Source of the DNA: CAXSEF01 sp964236585
GTDB lineage: Bacteria > Pseudomonadota > Alphaproteobacteria > Acetobacterales > Acetobacteraceae
Direction of reading: 5' to 3'
NCBI GenBank assembly: GCA_964236585.1
Contig: CAXSFE010000024.1
Location: 1 to 34,846, forward strand
Length of the DNA: 34,846 nucleotides
Both the position numbers and the translations under genes were made by a program. The stretch's first letter is position 1; every line of letters begins with the position of its first letter. This document shows, in pieces, positions 29,679-34,846 of the stretch. The notes under the pieces are model-generated. The model saw only the letters and a list, made by a program, of their open reading frames with translations, was not told the DNA's origin and ran no database searches.

Positions 29679-31472
29679 TCACTCGGCCGCCGTGACCCGC
29701 CACACCGTGTTGCCAAGATCGTCCGCAATCAGCAGCGCGCCGCCCTTGTCGAGCGCCAGCCCCACCGGCCGCCCGCGCGCCTGGTCCTTCGCGTCGAGGA
29801 ACCCCGTGACCACGTCCTGCGGCGGCCCGCTCGGCTTGCCGCCCGCGAACGGCACGTAGACCACCTTGTAGCCGTTGAGCGGGGTGCGGTCCCAGCTCCC
29901 GTGCTCGCCGACGAAGGCGCCGCCGCGATAGGACTCCGGCAGCCCCGCCGCGGTGTCGAACACCAGCCCCAGCGGTGCCACGTGCGAGCTGAGCGCGTAG
30001 TCCGGCACGATCGCCTGCGCCACCAGGTCGGGCCGCTGCGGCTGCACGCGCGGATCGACGTGCTGCCCGTAGTAGCTGTACGGCCAGCCGTAGAAGCCGC
30101 CGTCGCGCACCGAGGTCATGTAGTCGGGCACCAGGTTCGGCCCCAGCTCGTCGCGCTCGTTGACCACCGCCCACAGCTTGCCGCTCTGCGGCTCGAACTG
30201 CAGGCCGTTCGGGTTGCGCAGGCCGGCCGCGTAGATGCGGAAGGCGCCGGTCGCGCGGTCGACCTCCAGGATGTCGGCGCGGTCCAGCTCGGCGCCGATG
30301 CCGTTCTCGGTGATGTTGCTGTTGGAGCCGACGCCGGCGTAGAGCTTGGTGCCGTCAGGGCTGGCGACCAGGCTCTTGGTCCAGTGGTGGTCGATCGGGC
30401 CGGCCGGCAGGTCGACGAGCTTCGTGCCGGGGTCGGTGATCGTCGTGGCGCCGTCGGTGTAGGGGAAGCGCAGGATCGCGTCGGTGTCGGCGACGTACAG
30501 GTCGTGGCCGACCAGGGCCACGCCGAACGGCGAGTTGAGGTGGTCGAGGAGGATGGTGCGCGTCGGCGCCACGCCGTCGGCGGCAGGCCGCACCAGGGTG
30601 ATGCGGTTGGCGCCCTTGGCGTGGGAGCCGGAGAACGCCTCGACCCAGCCCATCACCAGGTCCTTCGGCCGGTTGACCGGGGCAGCGGGCCCGCTGGACT
30701 CGACGACCAGCACGTCGCCGTTCGGCAGCACGGTGAGCGAGCGCGGGTGCCGGAAGTCGCGAGCCAGGGCCTCGACCTTCAGCCCCTTCGGCACGGTGGG
30801 CGTCTCGTGCTCGCCCCACGCGACATCGGGCGCGATCTTCATGGGCGGCAGCAGGTAGTGGTGCGGTGCCGGCAGGGCGAGGTTGGCGCCGTACTGGGCG
30901 GCGGCGTCGATCTGCGCGGCCGGCGGGCCGGAGAACGCCCGCACGCTGCCCAGGCCGCAGGCGAACACGACCAGGGCGAGCAGCGACACCGGCGCGGCCC
31001 CGCGCAGTGCGCGCACGGCGGCGGAGCGGCTGCCGGCGGAACGGCCGCCGGAGGGGGCGAGGCTGCCGGCGGGGCGGTAGAGCCTGGTGACGGCCAGGAT
31101 GAGCATGACGAGCGCCGAGAGCGTCAGCCCGGTGGGCACGACCGCCGTGTAGCCGTCCCGGCTGTGCACCATGACGTTGACGAGCGACAGCAGCGCCACC
31201 AGCGTGTCGCCCAGCACGTGGGGCCAGGGCGGCGTGAGCGGGTGGGTGCGCCGGCCCCGCGCCAGGTCGACCAGCCCCGCGACGGCGGTGGCGGCCACGA
31301 CCAGCAGGCCGCCCGTGATCAGCCAGACGGAGAACGTTTCCCAGGTCGTGGACACCGACCGCCAGTACGCCAGGTCGGTGACCAGGGCGGCGGCGAAGAA
31401 CGCGTAGGCGGCCGGCACCAGCCTGGGATACAGCGGCCGGCCAGCGGCCGGGATCGGGACGGTCTGGGACAT
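29679..31472 (-). CDS. DUF2231-like membrane domain fused to sorbosone dehydrogenase-like propeller
   Basis: A 597-residue membrane-anchored protein. Residues 1 to about 185 contain four or five hydrophobic segments with a DUF2231-like pattern (LVPAAYAFFAAALVTDLAYW; VAGLVDLARG; VNVMVHSRDG; RLYRPAGS). Residues from about 225 form a beta-propeller of the glucose/sorbosone dehydrogenase family: ARDFRHPRSLTVLPNGDVLV, LLDHLNSPFGVALVGHDLYV, AAGLRNPNGLQFEPQSGKLW and GEHGSWDRTPLNGYKVVYVPF. Characterised relatives use PQQ and oxidise sugars or aldoses in the periplasm, passing electrons to the membrane; the attached membrane domain could place the propeller on the outer face (inference). ATG 31472 follows GAAGG. 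It is convergent with the hydratase operon across repeat copy G. Confidence 0.88.
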   Translation of the reverse strand: MSQTVPIPAAGRPLYPRLVPAAYAFFAAALVTDLAYWRSVSTTWETFSVWLITGGLLVVAATAVAGLVDLARGRRTHPLTPPWPHVLGDTLVALLSLVNVMVHSRDGYTAVVPTGLTLSALVMLILAVTRLYRPAGSLAPSGGRSAGSRSAAVRALRGAAPVSLLALVVFACGLGSVRAFSGPPAAQIDAAAQYGANLALPAPHHYLLPPMKIAPDVAWGEHETPTVPKGLKVEALARDFRHPRSLTVLPNGDVLVVESSGPAAPVNRPKDLVMGWVEAFSGSHAKGANRITLVRPAADGVAPTRTILLDHLNSPFGVALVGHDLYVADTDAILRFPYTDGATTITDPGTKLVDLPAGPIDHHWTKSLVASPDGTKLYAGVGSNSNITENGIGAELDRADILEVDRATGAFRIYAAGLRNPNGLQFEPQSGKLWAVVNERDELGPNLVPDYMTSVRDGGFYGWPYSYYGQHVDPRVQPQRPDLVAQAIVPDYALSSHVAPLGLVFDTAAGLPESYRGGAFVGEHGSWDRTPLNGYKVVYVPFAGGKPSGPPQDVVTGFLDAKDQARGRPVGLALDKGGALLIADDLGNTVWRVTAAE

Positions 31473-31601
31473 GGAGGGCCTTCGTGACGGGGAGGCGGCA
31501 GAAACGCGGGCGCAAGGTGCCCGCGCGGACCATTCGGCACCAGCCGCCGCCGCATCACGATGTCCGCGAGGCGCACGGCACGAAGGCCGGGGATTGCCGG
31601 C

Positions 31602-31629
31602 GAGGCGCGCGACGCCGGCCGCGCGCCTC
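31602..31629 (-). terminator. Hairpin downstream of msrA
   Basis: A perfect 10-bp stem GAGGCGCGCG/CGCGCGCCTC (31602-31611 and 31620-31629) with an 8-nt loop lies 15 bp past the msrA stop. There is no T-run, as is common for GC-rich genomes. Probably ends the msrB-msrA transcript. Confidence 0.5.
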
Positions 31630-31644
31630 AGGCCGGGGTGGCCG

Positions 31645-32154
31645 TCAGGCCGCGTCCGCGCGGTGCGGCAGCTTCCAGCCGGGACGGACGAAATGGCAGG
31701 TGTAGCCGTTCGGGATGCGCTCCAGGTAGTCCTGGTGCTCCCGCTCCGCCTGCCAGAAGTCGCCGACGGGGGCGACCTCGGTGACGACCTTGCCCGGCCA
31801 CAGCCCGGACGCCTCCACGTCGGCGATCGTGTCGCGCGCGACGGCCTCCTGCTCCGGGCTCGCGAAGAAGATCGCCGAGCGGTAGCCCGGCCCCACGTCG
31901 TTGCCCTGGCGGTTGCGCGTGGTCGGGTCGTGGATCTGGAAGAAGAACTCCAGGATCGCCCGGAAGCTGGTCACCGCGGGGTCGAACACGATCTCGATCG
32001 CCTCGGCGTGGTTGCCGTGGTTGCGGTAGGTCGCGTTGCGGACCTCGCCGCCGGAGTAGCCGACGCGGGTCGAGACCACGCCCGGGCGCCTGCGGACCAG
32101 GTCCTGCATGCCCCAGAAGCAGCCCCCCGCCAGGACGGCGCGCTCGGTGCTCAT
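31645..32154 (-). CDS. msrA: Peptide-methionine (S)-S-oxide reductase MsrA
   Basis: A 169-residue repair enzyme that reduces methionine-S-sulfoxide. The catalytic motif AVLAGGCFWGMQDL has the nucleophilic Cys near residue 12, as usual. Family blocks VGYSGGEVRNATYRNHGNHA, EAIEIVFDPAVTSF, FFQIHDPTTRNRQGNDVGPG and YRSAIFF are complete. The end HQDYLERIPNGYTCHFVRPG is also typical; this short form lacks extra resolving cysteines apart from the one in YTCH. No signal peptide, so cytoplasmic. Its ATG overlaps the stop of msrB (ATGA), so both enzymes are made together and repair both sulfoxide stereoisomers. Confidence 0.97.
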   Translation of the reverse strand: MSTERAVLAGGCFWGMQDLVRRRPGVVSTRVGYSGGEVRNATYRNHGNHAEAIEIVFDPAVTSFRAILEFFFQIHDPTTRNRQGNDVGPGYRSAIFFASPEQEAVARDTIADVEASGLWPGKVVTEVAPVGDFWQAEREHQDYLERIPNGYTCHFVRPGWKLPHRADAA

Positions 32155-32600
32155 GCCAGCTCCTCCACCTGCGGCAGGTACTCGCCGTAGCCCTGCGCCT
32201 CCATGTCGTCGCGGCGCACGAAGCGCAGCGACGCCGAGTTGATGCAGTAGCGCAGCCCGCCGCGGTCGCGCGGCCCGTCGTCGAACACGTGGCCGAGGTG
32301 GCTGTCGCCGTCGCGCGAGCGCACCTCGACGCGGACCATGCCGTGCGACGCGTCGCGCAGCTCGGCCACGTGCGCGGGCTCGACCGGCCTGGTGAAGCTC
32401 GGCCAGCCGCAGTGCGACTCGAACTTGTCGGCGCTGGCGAACAGCGGCTCGCCCGAGACGACGTCGACGTAGAGCCCGGGCTCGCGGTTGTGCAGCAGCG
32501 CGCCGGTGCCGGCCCGCTCCGTCCCGCTCTCCTGGGTGACGCGGTACTGCTCCGGCGTCAGCGCGGCCACGGCCTCGGGCGCCTTGCGGTAGGTTGCCAT
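32151..32600 (-). CDS. msrB: Peptide-methionine (R)-S-oxide reductase MsrB
   Basis: A 149-residue repair enzyme that reduces methionine-R-sulfoxide. Signature blocks are LTPEQYRVTQESGTERAGTG, FESHCGWPSFTRPVE, DSHLGHVFDDGPRDRGGLRY and the catalytic Cys in RYCINSASLRF. The two zinc-binding CxxC pairs of many MsrBs are absent (VDVVSGEPLF in place of CxxCG; DSHLGH without Cys), so this is a zinc-free form; the Cys in SHCGWPSF is the possible resolving residue. ATG 32600 has AAGGAGAAG upstream. First gene of a two-gene operon with msrA. Divergent from the isochorismatase-like gene across repeat copy H. Confidence 0.96.
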   Translation of the reverse strand: MATYRKAPEAVAALTPEQYRVTQESGTERAGTGALLHNREPGLYVDVVSGEPLFASADKFESHCGWPSFTRPVEPAHVAELRDASHGMVRVEVRSRDGDSHLGHVFDDGPRDRGGLRYCINSASLRFVRRDDMEAQGYGEYLPQVEELA

Positions 32601-32697
32601 GATGCTTCTCCTTGTGCCGGGGAGATGGTGATCCTGTCCGCCCGTGTCGACTGCCTCGCGCCGCAATGCAGCCGGGCAGCACCCCGGCCTCTCCACA

Positions 32698-32862
32698 GGC
32701 AAGGCCAGGGCTCTGCCCTGGACCCGCCAGGGGCAGCGCCCCTGGACCGGCCTCCGCTTCGGGCTTGCGGCACGGCTCGTGGCGACGGGACTCAGACCCA
32801 GAGTCGCGGTGTCCAGAGGCCTCCGGCCTTTGGCGGGTCCGGGCAGAGCCCGGCCTTGCTTC
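32698..32862. repeat. Modular hairpin repeat, copy H (with insert)
   Basis: Two end modules of the element, CCAGGGC-TCT-GCCCTGG plus CCAGGGGC/GCCCCTGG on the left and CCGGGC-AGA-GCCCGG with CCTTGCTT on the right. They are separated by about 60 bp of unrelated sequence where other copies have the CTTAAG centre. It lies between divergent genes (msrB and the isochorismatase-like gene), so here it cannot serve as a shared terminator. The rest of the 32601-33048 gap shows no gene; it must hold the msrB promoter, not identified. Confidence 0.75.
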
Positions 32863-33048
32863 CTGGTCTGAAGTTGCGCCCCCACCGGGCCACCTTGCGG
32901 GCCGGCGCCGCCGATGGTCCATTCGCCGCGGGCAGGGTCGCATGTCCCGGCCGGACTGCGGCGCGGGCGGGGCCCGCCTTATCGCCCGGGTCGCGGTCGG
33001 CGCAGGGTGCGCAGGCCGGCGCGGGTCAAAACCCGGAGCGGACACGCC

Positions 33049-33645
33049 ATGGCATCGAAGACACTGCGCGACATCTCGGGGCTCTCGCCCGCCCTGCCGT
33101 CGCTGGGCGGCTCCGCCCTGGTGATGATCGACCTGCAGAACACCTATCGCGAAGGCGTGATGCAGCTCGTGGGCGTCGAGCCCGCGCTGACGGAGGCCAA
33201 GCGCCTGCTCGTGCGCGCCCGCGCCGCCGGCACCCCGGTGATCCACATCCGTCACGAGGCCGGCGCCGGCTCGCCCTACGACACCGCGGCGCGCATCGGC
33301 CAGATCAGCGACGAGGTCGCGCCGCTGGACGGCGAGACCGTGATCACGAAGTCGTACCCGGACGCCTTTGTCGGCACAGAGCTGGAGGCGGCCCTGCACG
33401 CCACCGGCCGGACCGACGTCGTGCTCGCGGGCTTCATGACCCACATGTGCGTCAGCTCCACTGCGCGCGGCGCCTTCAACCGCGGATTCCGCCCGGTCGT
33501 GGTCACGGCGACCACCGCGACCCGCGACCTGCCCGGGCCGGACGGCGAGCTGGTGCCGGCGGCGGCGATCCAGGCGGCCAGCCTGAGCGGGCTCGCGGAC
33601 CTGTTCGCGGTGCTCGCGCCGCGGGTCTCGGACCTGCCGGACTGA
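33049..33645 (+). CDS. Isochorismatase-family cysteine hydrolase
   Basis: A 198-residue hydrolase of the isochorismatase-like superfamily. The catalytic triad is readable: Asp in ALVMIDLQNTY, Lys in VITKSYPDAFVGT and Cys in GFMTHMCVSSTARGAFNRGF. The cis-peptide region VLAGFMTH is conserved. Family members hydrolyse amides and related bonds (nicotinamide, N-carbamoylsarcosine, ureido compounds) or vinyl ethers; nothing here fixes the substrate. No signal peptide. ATG 33049 is preceded by CGGAG. An isolated gene between repeat copy H and the sigma-factor unit. A hairpin GCCGGGC-n3-GCCCGGC at 33774-33790 could be its terminator. Confidence 0.92.
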   Translation: MASKTLRDISGLSPALPSLGGSALVMIDLQNTYREGVMQLVGVEPALTEAKRLLVRARAAGTPVIHIRHEAGAGSPYDTAARIGQISDEVAPLDGETVITKSYPDAFVGTELEAALHATGRTDVVLAGFMTHMCVSSTARGAFNRGFRPVVVTATTATRDLPGPDGELVPAAAIQAASLSGLADLFAVLAPRVSDLPD

Positions 33646-33824
33646 GGGAAGCCGGGACAGAGGGGAGCCAGGTCGAGGCCCCGCATCGAGGCGTGGGCCT
33701 CGAACGCCGCCGAGAGCTCGCCCGCAAAAACCCGGCCCGGGGGACGGATCCCCGCGGGCCCTGGCGCGGCGGCGCCGGGCGGCGCCCGGCCCGGCACACG
33801 CCGAGGCATCCGGCCGGGCTTCAT

Positions 33825-33919
33825 CACCGTAACATCATCGAGCAGAGGCCAGGCCCGGCCCGCGCACGGTGGACTGTCATGACCCCCAGCTTGCCACCGA
33901 TCCGGCCCGTGTTACGGTG
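33825..33919. promoter_or_regulatory. Inverted CACCGTAACA motifs ahead of ECF sigma gene
   Basis: A perfect 10-bp sequence CACCGTAACA (33825-33834) recurs as its reverse complement TGTTACGGTG (33910-33919), 75 bp apart, in the leader of the ECF sigma gene. GTAAC-type motifs are common in ECF -35 elements, so the pair may mark self-regulated promoters or a binding site for a regulator. The rest of the 33646-34022 gap holds no supported gene. Confidence 0.4.
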
Positions 33920-34022
33920 CGCCCCTCGCGCGGCAGCGGTGCACTTGTACCGCGTGCGCCCGCCCCGAGCCCGCCGCCAGGCGGACCGGCAGGCGACGAG
34001 GCGAGCGGGGCAGGGAGCTGGA

Positions 34023-34571
34023 TTGGCAGCAACATCGGAAGCCTTGGACGGGGTGTCGCTCCTGCAGCGCTGCGCCGCCGGGGACCAGGACGCCTTCCGC
34101 ATCCTCTACGACGTCCACAGCGGGCGGCTGTACGGCGTGGCGCTGCGCATCACCCGCCAGTCCTCCCTCGCTGCCGACGCGGTGCACGACGCCTTCCTGC
34201 AGGCCTGGCAGAACGCCGCCCGCTTCGACCCGGAGCGCGGCGCCGCCGAGACCTGGCTGCTGAGCCTCGTGCGCTACCGCGCGCTCGACCTGGCGCGCCG
34301 GCGGGTGCGCGAGGTGGCCGGCGCCGACCTGCCCGAGGAGGCGGACCCCGCGCCCGGCGCGCTGGCCGACCTGCTGGCGCGCGACGACGCGACGGCGCTG
34401 CACGGCTGCCTGGGCGAGCTGGACGAGGACCGCCGCTCGCTGATCTGCCTCGCGTTCATGGACGGCCTGACGCACAGCGAACTGGCCGAGCGCCTCGGCG
34501 CGCCGCTCGGCTCGGTGAAGTCGCGCATCCGCCGCGGCCTCGCCGCCCTTCGCGCGTGTCTCGACCGATGA
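34023..34571 (+). CDS. ECF-type RNA polymerase sigma factor
   Basis: A 182-residue group-4 sigma factor. Region 2: DQDAFRILYDVHSGRLYGVA, LRITRQSSLAADAVHDAFLQ and AWQNAARFDPERGAAETWLL, then VRYRALDLARRR. Region 4: LDEDRRSLICLAFMDGLTHS, ELAERLGAPLGSVKSRIRRG. It lacks sigma-70 regions 1 and 3. The pattern resembles SigK-like ECFs. TTG 34023 is chosen since GGGAG precedes it and the N-terminus then matches the family; an in-frame ATG at 33880 would add 48 Arg-rich residues. Its stop overlaps the ATG of the following anti-sigma gene (ATGA), fixing the pair as sigma/anti-sigma. Likely self-regulated through the motifs in the leader. Confidence 0.93.
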   Translation: MAATSEALDGVSLLQRCAAGDQDAFRILYDVHSGRLYGVALRITRQSSLAADAVHDAFLQAWQNAARFDPERGAAETWLLSLVRYRALDLARRRVREVAGADLPEEADPAPGALADLLARDDATALHGCLGELDEDRRSLICLAFMDGLTHSELAERLGAPLGSVKSRIRRGLAALRACLDR

Positions 34572-34846
34572 GCGGGCCCCCCGGCCTCCGGGACGACGGA
34601 CCGGACTCCGGCGAGCCGCCGGAGGACCTGGCCGCCGAGTACGTGCTGGGCTGCCTCGACCTCCCGGCGATGGCCGAGGCGCGCCGCCGCCTCGCGGCCG
34701 AGCCCGGCTTCGCCCGCGAGGTCACGGACTGGGAGCGCCGGCTGCTGCCGCTGTCGGCCCTGGTGGCGGAGCGCGCGCCGCCCGCCGCCGTGTGGACCCG
34801 GCTGGAACGGTCGCTGGCGGAGCTGCGCGGCGCGTCGGCCGACGCC
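34568..34846 (+). CDS. RskA-like anti-sigma factor (3' end outside window)
   Basis: The first 93 residues of a protein that runs off the window. The N-terminal cytoplasmic part shows the pattern of the anti-sigma-K (RskA) family: EDLAAEYVLGCLDLPAMAEA, RRRLAAEPGFAREVTDWERR, LLPLSALVAERAPPAAVWTR, then LERSLAEL. This helix bundle normally binds the partner ECF sigma and holds it inactive; the membrane helix and periplasmic sensor domain expected next are beyond the edge. No zinc-binding HxxxCxxC motif is visible, so it is not a ZAS-type anti-sigma. Start ATG overlaps the sigma stop, giving strict co-translation. Confidence 0.9.
   Translation, partial: MSGPPGLRDDGPDSGEPPEDLAAEYVLGCLDLPAMAEARRRLAAEPGFAREVTDWERRLLPLSALVAERAPPAAVWTRLERSLAELRGASADA

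Noticed and set aside
33880..34022. N-terminal extension of the ECF sigma factor from ATG 33880
   Set aside because: The added residues are Arg/Pro-rich and unlike ECF N-termini; TTG 34023 has a good ribosome-binding site and gives the normal length.

Overview
The window is about 35 kb of very GC-rich (around 70% by eye) bacterial chromosome. The gene complement points to an alphaproteobacterium. The strongest markers are an RpoH-type sigma-32 with its conserved RpoH box next to an RluD-like pseudouridine synthase and a DUF6476-like membrane protein, plus a DUF2272 lipoprotein and many hairpin-rich intergenic repeats of a kind I associate with Acetobacteraceae and other Rhodospirillales. The family-level placement is inference and was not tested by search.

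Layout. Positions 1-5.7 kb look like core chromosome: a PRC-barrel protein (cut by the window edge), an MFS transporter, a DUF2272 lipoprotein, rpoH with a near-consensus promoter, rluD, a DUF6476-like protein and tRNA-Glu(CUC). From 5.7 to 11.3 kb the content becomes accessory: small orphan proteins, a fossil IS3-family transposase, and an AraC regulator followed by two carboxymuconolactone-decarboxylase (CMD) fold genes. The second CMD gene is fused to a lactonase-like beta-propeller. This cargo lies between two inverted copies of a ~140 bp element, and an alpha/beta-hydrolase fragment sits just beyond the second copy. From 11.3 to 15 kb come an oligopeptidase B-like peptidase and a divergent HxlR regulator/quinone-oxidoreductase pair. 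A lower-GC stretch (about 15.0-16.3 kb) leads into an acylation-type cassette at 15.5-20.4 kb: a VOC protein, a stand-alone acyl carrier protein, an FkbH-like HAD protein, a gene start broken by a repeat, a tiny coupled ORF and an MBOAT acyltransferase.

From 20.5 to 28 kb there are an SDR oxidoreductase, a trypsin-like protease with a glycine-rich tail, a sulfotransferase-DUF5672 fusion, an alpha/beta hydrolase, a carotenoid oxygenase and a DksA/TraR-type zinc-finger protein. At 28.3-29.5 kb lies a tightly coupled three-gene operon of the nitrile hydratase superfamily whose beta subunit is split in two. That is the architecture of thiocyanate hydrolase and toyocamycin nitrile hydratase. The window ends with a membrane-anchored sorbosone-dehydrogenase-like protein, msrB-msrA, an isochorismatase-like hydrolase, and an ECF sigma factor coupled to an RskA-like anti-sigma factor (cut by the window edge).

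Two repeat families punctuate the region. One is a modular hairpin element (seven copies plus one partial) with AGA/TCT loops and compensatory stem changes, mostly between convergent genes. The other is a ~140 bp element with CAGGAAG/CTTCCTG ends (three copies) that looks like a small non-autonomous mobile element or a double terminator. The most interesting systems are the split-beta hydratase operon, the CMD-propeller fusion and the ACP/FkbH/MBOAT cassette.
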